The notes under the pieces were generated by a model that was not told the DNA's origin, did not search any database, and was given only the letters and a program-made list of their open reading frames with translations. DNA of 64,000 nt from Elizabethkingia bruuniana (GTDB lineage Bacteria; Bacteroidota; Bacteroidia; Flavobacteriales; Weeksellaceae): NCBI RefSeq assembly GCF_002024805.1, contig NZ_CP014337.1:1736001-1800000 (forward strand), given 5' to 3'. The position numbers were made by a program, and so were the translations under genes. Positions 44,006 to 52,808 of the stretch are shown piece by piece; positions within the stretch are counted from its first letter, which is position 1; every line of letters starts with the position of its first letter.

Positions 44006-44812
44006 ATGGAAGTCAACAAAAATATATCTTTAGTCCTTTCCGGTGGTGGCGCCAGAGGCCTAGCCCATATAGGTGTTATCGAAGAACTGGAGAGACAAAA
44101 CTTTAAAATAAACAGTATTGTTGGTACTTCTATGGGAGCTTTAGTTGGAGGAATATATGCCATGGGCAAACTTCAGGAGTTTAAAGAATGGATAGTAAAG
44201 CTTAACCGCTATAGCTTTCTGAGACTTATAGATTTTTCATTCAAGAACGGAGGCTTTATTAAAGGTGAAAAAATCTTAAATATCCTAAGTCTAGCCATAC
44301 CCGGAGAAAATATTGAAGACCTTAAAATTCCGTTTGCATGTCTAGCGACAGACATACAGGCACATCAACCTGTTTATATTAATTCAGGTAATATCTATGA
44401 TGCTATAAGGGCTTCTATAGCTATACCCTCTGTTTTTACGCCGGTTATAAGAGATAATATGGTTTTGGTAGACGGTGGTGTTCTGAATAATATTCCGATT
44501 GATTATGCAATAAAAACGAATCCGGAAGATAAAATTCTTGCGGTAAACGTTAATGCCAGAATTCCTTTTGAAGGAAAAGCACTTCCTACGCCGTCATCTA
44601 AGCTGGGAATGCTGAGACTGACGAACCGGACTATATCTTTAATGATTGAAACCATTGGTAACTTTAATCTTAAAGAACATGCTCCTGATTTTATGATTAA
44701 TATTTCCCGTTATTCCTGCGAATTATATGAATTCTATAAGGCTCAGAGCCAAATTGAATATGGCAGAAAATGTGCTCGGGAGCAGCTGAAAAATTATTTT
44801 TCGCAGCACTAA
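44006..44812 (+). CDS. Patatin-like phospholipase
   Basis: 268-residue cytoplasmic or membrane-associated lipid acyl hydrolase. The oxyanion loop SGGGARGLAHIG (12-23), the nucleophile Ser42 in GTSMG and the catalytic Asp156 in VDGG form the Ser-Asp dyad of patatins. It lacks the barrel domain of PlpD or BamA-fused types. Followed by a 15-base hairpin terminator shared with the DEAD-box helicase gene. Confidence 0.93.
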   Translation: MEVNKNISLVLSGGGARGLAHIGVIEELERQNFKINSIVGTSMGALVGGIYAMGKLQEFKEWIVKLNRYSFLRLIDFSFKNGGFIKGEKILNILSLAIPGENIEDLKIPFACLATDIQAHQPVYINSGNIYDAIRASIAIPSVFTPVIRDNMVLVDGGVLNNIPIDYAIKTNPEDKILAVNVNARIPFEGKALPTPSSKLGMLRLTNRTISLMIETIGNFNLKEHAPDFMINISRYSCELYEFYKAQSQIEYGRKCAREQLKNYFSQH

Positions 44813-44858
44813 AGAAACATCAGAGATTTTCAGTTAATATATTCCCGAATCTCCAAAT

Positions 44859-44893
44859 ATAAAAACCGTGTAAATTTCTTACACGGTTTTTAT
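44859..44893. terminator. Bidirectional terminator
   Basis: Perfect 15-base arms 44859-44873 and 44879-44893 (ACCGTGTAA core with A5/T5 flanks), loop ATTTC. It serves the patatin gene and the convergent helicase gene. Confidence 0.94.
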
Positions 44894-44904
44894 TTGAGCT
44901 GTTA

Positions 44905-46251
44905 TTATCTCTTATTTCTTTTGGCTTTTTGTTTCTGCTGATTTCTGTTAGCAGGCTTTGTTTTAGGTGGTTTTCTTTTAGTAGGTCCACCAAGGTTAAT
45001 CTTTTTATTCTTATCCTTCTTCTCATGAAAAGCTCCACCACCCTGCGTAATATCCGGTGCCTTTGTAGGGTTCTTCATTTTGACCTCTTCCTTCTCAGAT
45101 TCGATCTTTTTAGGATTAATCGTTACTTCCTCAGGGAAATCGATAAATTGAAGCTCTTTGTTCATTAAAACTTCGATCTCCAATAGCAAAGCTTCTTCTT
45201 TTTTAGTAATGAAGGAAATTGCTGTACCATCCTTATCAGCACGACCTGTACGACCTATACGGTGAATATATTGTTCCGGAACCTCTGGAACTTCGAAATT
45301 GAATACATGGGTAATATCTGAAATATCTAGACCACGTGCCATTACGTCTGTTGTAATAAGACCTCGCACTTCGGCATCTTCAAATTTACGCATGGCTCTT
45401 AGCCTGTAGTTTTGAGATTTATTAGAGTGGATTACATCAAACTGATCCGGATACAACTCGTCTAATGTATTGAAAAGATAATCTGCATGCTTCTTATTAT
45501 TAGCAAAAACCAAAACTTTAGACATGCTTTCATCACTTTCCAAAAGATGCTTTAACAAGTTGATTTTAGTATTGAAGTTTTCGACCTTATATCCCTGCTG
45601 AGTAATTTTTTCTAGCGGAGTCCCGGATTTTGCTAAGCTTATTTCTTCAGGACCATTAAAATATTCATCCAGCATCGTATCAACAGCTTCCGTCATCGTT
45701 GCAGAGAATAGTATATTTTGTCTCTTCTGACGCATAACTTCAAAGATATGAGTTAACTGTGGGCGGAATCCTAAGTTCAGCATTTCATCGAACTCATCAA
45801 TAACAAGATGGCGTACATCTTTTAGGCTTATTGCATTATCTATTGCTAAATCCAATACCCGGCCTGGTGTTCCTACCAAAATATCACAGCCATTATCAAA
45901 CAATAATTTCTGTGTATTGATATTTTTACCACCATAAATACCTATAACACGAGCTGTCATGTTTTCGGTTAAGTTTTCAAGTATTTCCGTAACCTGTACA
46001 ACAAGCTCACGAGTAGGTACTAAAACCAATACTGTCGGGTTGTCGGCTTTGGAATATTTCCACATTTTGAGAACTGGTAACAAATAAGCCAGGGTTTTAC
46101 CTGTACCAGTTTGTGCAATCCCCATAACGTCGCGTCCCGACAAAATAGGTTTAAAGCTCTTCAGCTGAATAGGAGTTGGTACAGTTATTCCGTTTTGCTC
46201 TAATGCCGAAAAAAGATTTTTCGGTAATTCGAAATCCTCAAATGTTATCAT
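44905..46251 (-). CDS. DEAD-box RNA helicase
   Basis: 448-residue ATP-dependent RNA helicase. Motifs in order: Q motif VPTPIQ, I AQTGTGKT, Ia PTREL, II VIDEFDEM (DEFD variant), III FSATM, V TTDVMARGLDI, VI HRIGRTGR; a basic C-terminal tail rich in Lys and Pro (about 395-448) likely binds RNA. I place the start at ATG 46251 (MITFEDFELP); the longer frame to 46341 includes about 30 unmatched residues, and the -7 box at 46256-46263 excludes it. The message should be leaderless. Role in ribosome assembly or cold adaptation is inferred. Confidence 0.93.
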   Translation of the reverse strand: MITFEDFELPKNLFSALEQNGITVPTPIQLKSFKPILSGRDVMGIAQTGTGKTLAYLLPVLKMWKYSKADNPTVLVLVPTRELVVQVTEILENLTENMTARVIGIYGGKNINTQKLLFDNGCDILVGTPGRVLDLAIDNAISLKDVRHLVIDEFDEMLNLGFRPQLTHIFEVMRQKRQNILFSATMTEAVDTMLDEYFNGPEEISLAKSGTPLEKITQQGYKVENFNTKINLLKHLLESDESMSKVLVFANNKKHADYLFNTLDELYPDQFDVIHSNKSQNYRLRAMRKFEDAEVRGLITTDVMARGLDISDITHVFNFEVPEVPEQYIHRIGRTGRADKDGTAISFITKKEEALLLEIEVLMNKELQFIDFPEEVTINPKKIESEKEEVKMKNPTKAPDITQGGGAFHEKKDKNKKINLGGPTKRKPPKTKPANRNQQKQKAKRNKR

Positions 46252-46255
46252 CCTG

Positions 46256-46263
46256 CAAAGATA
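46256..46263 (-). promoter_or_regulatory. -7 promoter box of the helicase gene, predicted leaderless
   Basis: TATCTTTG on the minus strand, 4 bases (CAGG), then ATG 46251. Same geometry as dnaX and the LolD-like gene. Confidence 0.68.
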
Positions 46264-46362
46264 TGAATCAGTATATGAAAACCGAAATTTTAGCACTAAG
46301 TTTCTCGTTTCACTATTTCTACGCCCATATACTGATTGCAATATCAGCTTTTATTAATCAAT

Positions 46363-48504
46363 TTAATATCTGAAACTCAGTGTCAATGTATAATATCTTC
46401 CGTTACCTCTGACATATTCAGCATCTCTTGCAGTGTACATGGATGTAGGGGTAAAATAAGTTTTATCAAACAGGTTTTCTACTCCCAACCCTAACATTAT
46501 AAACTGATTAAATTTATAACTTCCCTGAAAATTGAACAGATTGAAAGATTCCACAGGTCCTTCACCTTCTTCATATTTCCCGGATTTATCTGGAGAAAAC
46601 CGATCCCTTTTGAATGAGTGCATATGATATACACCCAAATTCAATTTTTTATCATCTGATATCCATTTAACATAAGAATTTAGTCTTGGCGGAGCAATCC
46701 TTAATCCACTCAGATACTTTTGATAGGTATTATCATTATTTACATCTACTTTACCTTCCTGATAAGTATAATTCACCCCTATATTCAATCCTTTTGTCGG
46801 ATAAATATTCATGACAAGATCTACTCCGCTAATATATTGTGGTGCCCGCAATGGTGTCCAAAAACCATTCACAGAAACTAAATCAGCTCCAAGCTTAGAG
46901 TAATTATAAAAATAACTTGCAGAAAAGTCTATAATTTTCCCTATTTTACTATTGAAACCTATTTCATAGCTGTCTACTTCAACGGGTTCTGTATTAATTT
47001 CGTTTAGCACATTGCTTTTAGCATCTCTTAATACACGCCCAAGATCATAAATATTAAATCCTCTGGAATAAGAAGTGAAAGGCTGGAAATAGCTAAAGGC
47101 AGTATAACTAAGTCCGGCATTGTATGAGAAATTTTTATACTTCAGACTTCCTCCCTGTACATTAAAAGCACTGTCTTTTCCGGAAGGAAGCGTTGTATAA
47201 TCCGGAACTTTTATATTCATTAAATCCCAGCGGCTTCCCATTTTTACTGTTAAATCTTCTGTAAGATATAGTTTACTTTGTATAAAAGGTGCAAACGCCA
47301 TCATATTCAACTCAGGAACCCATACTCTGCCATCTACTAATGGCTGTGTAGTATGTTCATTCAGTAAATCAATACCATAAGTAAGAGAAGCTTTTAATAT
47401 ACCGTCTTTTCTGAATTCTGTATTAAAGTCGGTACGAAAGCCATATTTCTTTTCCAGAATTGCAGATTGGCCACCTGTTTTCCAACGAGGTGCTTCTCTG
47501 TAGTCGTAAATTGTATAAAAGTCTTGAAAATAAACGGATGCATTGAATGATGTATTACGAAATATAGAAGTATTGGTATATTTCAAATAAGCGTTATGAT
47601 TATATTTAGTTCCTTCTTTTACACCAAGACCCTCTCCTATTTTACCCGTTGATGGTCTTTCACCATACTTTCCTTTGTCCAGGATATATTTGGAATCCTG
47701 CAAACTGGAATAGTAGTTATACATCAATTCTATTCTGCTTTTATCATTGAAGGAATAACCCAATTTTGCAAAGGCGTTATTCACTTTTGTTTCACCAAGT
47801 CCATATCTGGGGTTTTGGACTAAACCTTCTCCATCTATCTTAACGCCATTCTCTGTGAAAGTTCCATTTACCAGATAATCAAATTTGCCCAGCTTTCCAT
47901 AAAAACTCTGTGACACTCTATATCCAGCTCCTCCTTCGGATTTAAACATCTTGTTATTGAATAATTCATGCCCCGTAAATCCCAAGACAGTTTTTCCAGA
48001 TATTGGCTTTTTTGAATTATCTTTTTGAGTTATATAATTAATAATCCCTCCTTCTGCACCATTTCCATAAATAGATGTAGCTCCTTTAACAACTTCAATT
48101 CTCTCAAGTACAGAAGGATCTATACTTCTGATCTCTCTGTCGTTATTCCGGAGTGGGCTGGATTGTGGAATTCCGTCTATCATTATCAATACATTTCTCC
48201 CCCGCAATGTTTGTCCTCTGTTTCCGACCAGATTATTTCCAAATGCTAATCCGGGAACCTGATAAGCAAGGATATTACTAAGGTCCGGAGAAATTGCAGC
48301 TTGTTCTTCAATTTCTTTACGGTTGATAATGTGTACTGTTGATGCTGTTTTTTTTATTATCTCTGGTGTTCTGGTTGCTGTTATAATGACTTCATCAAGC
48401 CTTCCTTGTTTAACAGAATCATTTACTTTAATAACATTTTTCTGAGCTTTTACAATTCCCGATACAAGGAATACACTCCCTAAGCATAGTAGTGTTTTTT
48501 TCAT
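46363..48504 (-). CDS. TonB-dependent outer-membrane receptor, siderophore-type
   Basis: 713-residue receptor. Signal peptide (1-20), TonB-box-like DEVIITATR (about 37-45), plug domain (about 50-165; NILAYQVPGLAFGNN, LRGRNVLIMIDGIPQSSPLRN, IERIEVVKGATSIYGNGAEGGIINYI) and a barrel with LGVENLFDKTYFTP and terminal TLSFRY. The architecture is that of ferric-siderophore or haem receptors, perhaps IutA-like. The promoter carries a palindrome next to the -7 box (48527-48549), fitting iron control. Ligand is inferred. Confidence 0.92.
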   Translation of the reverse strand: MKKTLLCLGSVFLVSGIVKAQKNVIKVNDSVKQGRLDEVIITATRTPEIIKKTASTVHIINRKEIEEQAAISPDLSNILAYQVPGLAFGNNLVGNRGQTLRGRNVLIMIDGIPQSSPLRNNDREIRSIDPSVLERIEVVKGATSIYGNGAEGGIINYITQKDNSKKPISGKTVLGFTGHELFNNKMFKSEGGAGYRVSQSFYGKLGKFDYLVNGTFTENGVKIDGEGLVQNPRYGLGETKVNNAFAKLGYSFNDKSRIELMYNYYSSLQDSKYILDKGKYGERPSTGKIGEGLGVKEGTKYNHNAYLKYTNTSIFRNTSFNASVYFQDFYTIYDYREAPRWKTGGQSAILEKKYGFRTDFNTEFRKDGILKASLTYGIDLLNEHTTQPLVDGRVWVPELNMMAFAPFIQSKLYLTEDLTVKMGSRWDLMNIKVPDYTTLPSGKDSAFNVQGGSLKYKNFSYNAGLSYTAFSYFQPFTSYSRGFNIYDLGRVLRDAKSNVLNEINTEPVEVDSYEIGFNSKIGKIIDFSASYFYNYSKLGADLVSVNGFWTPLRAPQYISGVDLVMNIYPTKGLNIGVNYTYQEGKVDVNNDNTYQKYLSGLRIAPPRLNSYVKWISDDKKLNLGVYHMHSFKRDRFSPDKSGKYEEGEGPVESFNLFNFQGSYKFNQFIMLGLGVENLFDKTYFTPTSMYTARDAEYVRGNGRYYTLTLSFRY

Positions 48505-48526
48505 TTAGTAGTAGTGTGTAATTATT

Positions 48527-48549
48527 TTTATTTAGAATAAACAAATTTA
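48527..48549 (-). promoter_or_regulatory. TonB receptor promoter with operator-like palindrome
   Basis: TAAATTTG on the minus strand (48549-48542) is a -7 box. Directly behind it 48527-48541 is a perfect palindrome TTTATT-TAG-AATAAA covering the expected transcript start. It resembles an AT-rich metal-regulator half-site pair; Fur binding is inferred, not shown. Confidence 0.55.
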
Positions 48550-48663
48550 ACACTTTTCAAATAAAACCCTGCTTTGGAAGCATCAACAGAAGATTTTCTA
48601 TAATAAAGAGTATTGAAAAAATTCAGAATAAAATAAAATATAACAGAAATTAACCTTCTGTAA

Positions 48664-50310
48664 TTATCTTTTTCTTAATATTCTTAGGACCAGAATAAAA
48701 ATGATAATGATATTAATCACAATACCAATAATACCCAATACTGAAATATTACCAACCAATGGCTCTGCCTTCCCTACCCACAAAATAGCTGTAGCAACCA
48801 TATTGGCACAAAGGATAAGTGCAAGAATAAGATCTTGAAACCCTCTTTGTATAATATTATTGGTCTTAGGAAGGTTTTTAACTTCTGTATTTAAGATAAG
48901 GCTTCCTTCATTCGCTTTCAATAAAACACTACTAATTTCGCGGGGTAATACGTCAATATGCTCAGTAATCTCTTCTACTCTTTTTATTCCCTTGTTATAA
49001 AGATAGCCAGGGCTGATGCGCTTCAACATAATCTTCTTTACATAAGGCTCTATACTTTTTACTAAATCCATATTGGGATTTATTTTTCGCCCTACACTTT
49101 CTATAAGACTTATCCCACGTACCAGAAGATAAAAATATTCGGGCATATTGACTTTGTTTTCCATCAGAATAGCGCGCAGCTTATTCAGAATAAAGCCTGC
49201 ATCAATATTTTCCAGAGATGCACTATGTACAAAATCTAATACCTCCTGAAGATCATTTTCCAGCTTACGTTCATCTTTAATATCTATTTCAACAGCCATT
49301 TTTTTTATGACTTCAATAAGTTTTCTAGGTCTTTTCGAAATGAAATTGATGATAAAATTTTCTAATAATTCCTTATCCTGAGGAAAAATAGTTCCTGTTG
49401 CTCCAAGATCTATAAAAACAACTCTCCCATCCGGCTTTACTAAAATATTCCCAGCATGCGGATCTGCATGAAAGAAGCCATAATCCAGAATTTGAGCAAG
49501 AAATAACTGAAGCCCTCTGTCAGCAATAATCTCAGGGTTCAGCTCATAGCTCTTTAATCCTTCCAGATCTGTAACTTTTACCCCGTCTATGAATTCCATA
49601 CAAAGTACCTCGTTATTACTCAGTTCTTCATAAACTTTGGGAACATAAGTGTTCTTATTATTTTTAAAGTTAAAAGCAAACTTCTGGATATTCTCTTTTT
49701 CCTGTACCAAGGAAAGTTCAGTAAGCAATGATTTTTCAAACGTAGCAATTGCTTTATTCAGATCCAGATGCTGAGCAAATTCAAAATAAGTATTGAGAAT
49801 TTTTGCCAGATCTTTCATGAGTAATAAATCATCTTCAATAACTTCCTGAATTCCCTGTCTCTTTACTTTTAATACTACAGGACTTCCATCTTTCAATATA
49901 CCTTTATAAACCTGCGCAATTGAAGCAGAAGCAATAGGTTTCCTGTCTAAAGACTGGAATATATCTAAAATATTAATACTCAGCTGTTCTTCCAGTACGG
50001 AATCAAGATCAAGATCCTGTACTTCTACCCTGTCTTGTAGGTTTTGTAGTTCAGCAATCATTTCTTTAGGAAGCATATCTTCCCGGTTACTGAAAGCCTG
50101 ACCTATTTTAACAAAGGAGGGGCCTAATTCTTCTAATGCCATACGAATACGTTCGTATACAGTATTCTGTGTATTCGACTCATCAGAGAAATTTGTTTTC
50201 TGATCATTCTGCCCTCCAATTCTGGACACAATATCTTTAAAACCGTATTTAGCAAGAACCGAGATAAGGCGGCTTGTGCGTTTTAGCTTTCTCTGTTGTT
50301 TGTTTAGCAT
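48664..50310 (-). CDS. ABC1/AarF/UbiB-family atypical kinase
   Basis: 548-residue protein of the UbiB family. N-terminal KxGQ-type motif SFVKIGQAFSNREDMLP; ATP-binding region ASIAQVYKGILKDG and VVLKVKRQG; catalytic-like FFHADPHAGNILVKPDG and metal-binding VFIDLGATG. Two membrane helices lie at the C-terminus (about 495-515, 523-543). Such proteins support quinone synthesis or lipid transport; in a menaquinone-using flavobacterium the role is not established. Single gene. Confidence 0.92.
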   Translation of the reverse strand: MLNKQQRKLKRTSRLISVLAKYGFKDIVSRIGGQNDQKTNFSDESNTQNTVYERIRMALEELGPSFVKIGQAFSNREDMLPKEMIAELQNLQDRVEVQDLDLDSVLEEQLSINILDIFQSLDRKPIASASIAQVYKGILKDGSPVVLKVKRQGIQEVIEDDLLLMKDLAKILNTYFEFAQHLDLNKAIATFEKSLLTELSLVQEKENIQKFAFNFKNNKNTYVPKVYEELSNNEVLCMEFIDGVKVTDLEGLKSYELNPEIIADRGLQLFLAQILDYGFFHADPHAGNILVKPDGRVVFIDLGATGTIFPQDKELLENFIINFISKRPRKLIEVIKKMAVEIDIKDERKLENDLQEVLDFVHSASLENIDAGFILNKLRAILMENKVNMPEYFYLLVRGISLIESVGRKINPNMDLVKSIEPYVKKIMLKRISPGYLYNKGIKRVEEITEHIDVLPREISSVLLKANEGSLILNTEVKNLPKTNNIIQRGFQDLILALILCANMVATAILWVGKAEPLVGNISVLGIIGIVINIIIIFILVLRILRKR

Positions 50311-50418
50311 TACAATAATTTTGTTCTAGTTAATCAAAAATTATTCCTCTTCAACTCTCATATAAAATAAATACAGTCTGGAAATTCTAAAACATCATAT
50401 TACATTCTGTATATTTTG

Positions 50419-50426
50419 TAAGTTTG
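50419..50426 (+). promoter_or_regulatory. -7 promoter box of the AraC/MFS unit
   Basis: TAAGTTTG fits the consensus and lies 38 bases before ATG 50465. No -33 TTTG is visible at the usual distance. Confidence 0.5.
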
Positions 50427-50464
50427 CTGTGTCTTACTAAAAGCAAATAGCTGAAGTTGAAATT

Positions 50465-51274
50465 ATGGATTGCGAGATAAAATATTCAGAGGAAAATGAT
50501 AATTTACGAACCGCTTCACCTGTAAAAAATAATTATTACACTATACTTATCTGTTGCAAAGGCTTTGCACATGTACAAATTGGGTATCATGAATTTGAAT
50601 TAAATCCAGGCGCTATTGCAATTTTGGAACCAGATCTGATATTCTCAATACAGAATCTATCCGCTGATCTAAAGGTTCAGCAAATATTTTTCAAGAAAAA
50701 CTTTCTTCAGAAAATGTTTTTTAAAGAAGATATCATCAATGAACTCCTTTCTTTAAACCCAAAATACCCACCAGTATATGATTTAAATGATCATTCTGAA
50801 TCGGTAGCTACAAAATTTACGCAAATAAAAAATGAGTTGGAGTCTAAGCATGCATATCACCAGGATATGGTCAGACTTATTCTTACAGAAATATTGTATG
50901 AATATAACAGAGCCTGTGAATATTGTCTTTTAGGATTTGAGAAAAATATGAATAGAAACTACCAGCTAACTTATGAATTTAAAAAACTGGTTGATGAGCA
51001 TTTCACTCAATGGAACTCAGTCAGTGCCTATGCTTCACACATAGGAATTTCAGCTAAACATCTCAGTGAAGTCATAAAAGAAGAAACTGGAAATACAGCT
51101 CTGCAAATTATTCATGAAAGGCTTTTACTGGAAAGTCAATATCTTTTGAAACATACCACCCTCTCCATAAAAGAATGCGCCTATATTCTGGGATTCGATA
51201 CTGCATCTTATTTTTCTCGTTTTTTCAAAAATCATATGATGTGCTCACCTGCTGATTACAGACATAGTCCGTAA
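50465..51274 (+). CDS. AraC-family transcriptional regulator
   Basis: 269-residue regulator with an N-terminal cupin-like sensor (about 25-100; GYHEFELNPGAIAILEPDLIF) and a C-terminal AraC domain (about 165-265; NSVSAYASHIGISAKHLSEVIKEETG and IKECAYILGFDTASYFSRFFKNHMMCSPADYR). It is followed 84 bases downstream by an MFS exporter gene on the same strand, which it probably controls; this is inference from the common regulator-exporter pairing. Confidence 0.92.
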   Translation: MDCEIKYSEENDNLRTASPVKNNYYTILICCKGFAHVQIGYHEFELNPGAIAILEPDLIFSIQNLSADLKVQQIFFKKNFLQKMFFKEDIINELLSLNPKYPPVYDLNDHSESVATKFTQIKNELESKHAYHQDMVRLILTEILYEYNRACEYCLLGFEKNMNRNYQLTYEFKKLVDEHFTQWNSVSAYASHIGISAKHLSEVIKEETGNTALQIIHERLLLESQYLLKHTTLSIKECAYILGFDTASYFSRFFKNHMMCSPADYRHSP

Positions 51275-51358
51275 AATTTGAACTTTTTACCGAGATTTTG
51301 ATATTGATGTCCTTTTCATTCATTTTCATCTTTGCATAATAAATTTAACAAGATCGAA

Positions 51359-52789
51359 ATGAATAATTCAAACAACGAAAATATGGACATTCAAAATGCT
51401 GGTTGGGGAGCTCTCTTTTCTAACGGAAACGGATTAAAAGCAACTGTTCTGGCATTAGGTGTAATGCTTCATGCTACAAATGTTTATTTAGCAACTACGA
51501 TTATGCCCTCTATTATAAAAGAAATTGGAGGATTAGAATATTACGCTTGGAATACTACTATATTCGTTGTTGCATCTGTTATTGGTTCTGTTATTTCGGC
51601 AAATAAAATTGCAAAGTTAGGACCACTAAAAGCCTATCAGACGGGTATTATTATTTTTTCTATCGGAACCTTAATTTGTTCTCTGGCACCCGCAATGCAT
51701 ATTCTTATATTTGGCAGATTTGTGCAAGGCCTTGGTGGAGGTTTGCTATTCGCTCTGTCTTATGCCATGATTAGACTCATATTCAATAAAAATCTGTGGC
51801 CTCGTGCTATGGCTCTTGTTTCAGGAATGTGGGGTGTTGCTGCTTTTTCAGGACCTTTTCTTGGAGGTATCTTTGCCGAATATAAAAGTTGGAGATGGGC
51901 TTTTGGTTCTTTATTAATTATTTGTCTTTTCATATTCATCGTTGCAAGTATTGTTTTGCCGAAAGAAAAGAATGCTAAAAATATTCCACTGGTTCCTTAT
52001 ACCAAATTACTATTGCTTTGTTTGGCTGCATTAGCTGTATCTATAGGAAGTGTTCCTAAAAATGTCTATGCAAATATTGCTGGTGTCACGATTTCTGTAT
52101 TATTTCTAATCTTACTCGTTATAGCAGAAAGCAAGCAAAAGACACGCTTGCTTCCCTCCGGAGGATATAAAATATCTTTTCCTCTCGGTTCAAAATACGC
52201 TATCATGGCTCTTTTAACTATTGCAACTGCTATTGAGATTTATGTACCTTATTTTGCACAAATTATATACAAATTTACACCTTTAGAATCTGGATACCTA
52301 ACTGTCTTAGTCGCTGCTGGATGGACTTTATCATCAATAATATTCTCCGGATACAAAGGACATTCTGTTAACAGACTTATATATACAGGCTCCTTTATAA
52401 TGTTTATCGGCCTATTTGGCCTTTGCTACAACTCATTAAACAGTGCCCTATCACCTGTTATAAATATAAGTCTTAACTGTATCTTTTTATTAGCCATCGG
52501 AATGGGTATAGGAATGGGATGGCCACATCTGTTAACTGGTGTATTCTCTTTATCTCCGGTTGGTGAAGAGGATCTTACATCAGCATCTGTAACAACAGTA
52601 CAGTTAATGGCTACAACATTTGGAGCTGCACTGGCAGGGTTGGTAACCAATATCGGAGGAATCTCAAGTCCTGGAGGTATTATCGGAGCAGAGAGTGCAT
52701 CTATTTATCTTTATGGATTCTTTTCCATAACGCCATTGATAGCGCTCTTTATACTTTATTTTTCAAAAAAAGAAAAGGACAGATTCTAA
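51359..52789 (+). CDS. MFS multidrug-efflux-type transporter (DHA2-like)
   Basis: 476-residue transporter with about 12-14 predicted membrane helices. The motif GRFVQGLGGGLLFALSYAMIR (motif C-like, GxxxG pattern) and KLGPLKAYQTGIIIFSIGTLICSLAP with a conserved Asp-free loop place it in the major facilitator superfamily, near the 14-helix drug:H+ antiporters. I chose ATG 51359 rather than the TTG at 51332, which lies in a near -7 motif (CATCTTTG). The stop codon is inside the loop of a terminator hairpin. Confidence 0.9.
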   Translation: MNNSNNENMDIQNAGWGALFSNGNGLKATVLALGVMLHATNVYLATTIMPSIIKEIGGLEYYAWNTTIFVVASVIGSVISANKIAKLGPLKAYQTGIIIFSIGTLICSLAPAMHILIFGRFVQGLGGGLLFALSYAMIRLIFNKNLWPRAMALVSGMWGVAAFSGPFLGGIFAEYKSWRWAFGSLLIICLFIFIVASIVLPKEKNAKNIPLVPYTKLLLLCLAALAVSIGSVPKNVYANIAGVTISVLFLILLVIAESKQKTRLLPSGGYKISFPLGSKYAIMALLTIATAIEIYVPYFAQIIYKFTPLESGYLTVLVAAGWTLSSIIFSGYKGHSVNRLIYTGSFIMFIGLFGLCYNSLNSALSPVINISLNCIFLLAIGMGIGMGWPHLLTGVFSLSPVGEEDLTSASVTTVQLMATTFGAALAGLVTNIGGISSPGGIIGAESASIYLYGFFSITPLIALFILYFSKKEKDRF

Positions 52790-52803
52790 ACCTGTCCTTT
52801 TCT
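52771..52803. terminator. Bidirectional terminator overlapping the MFS stop codon
   Basis: Perfect 12-base arms 52771-52782 and 52792-52803 (AGAAAAGGACAG and complement). The left arm encodes the last residues of the transporter and the TAA stop (52787-52789) is in the loop. It also ends guaA transcripts coming from the right. Confidence 0.9.
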
Positions 52804-52808
52804 TTATA

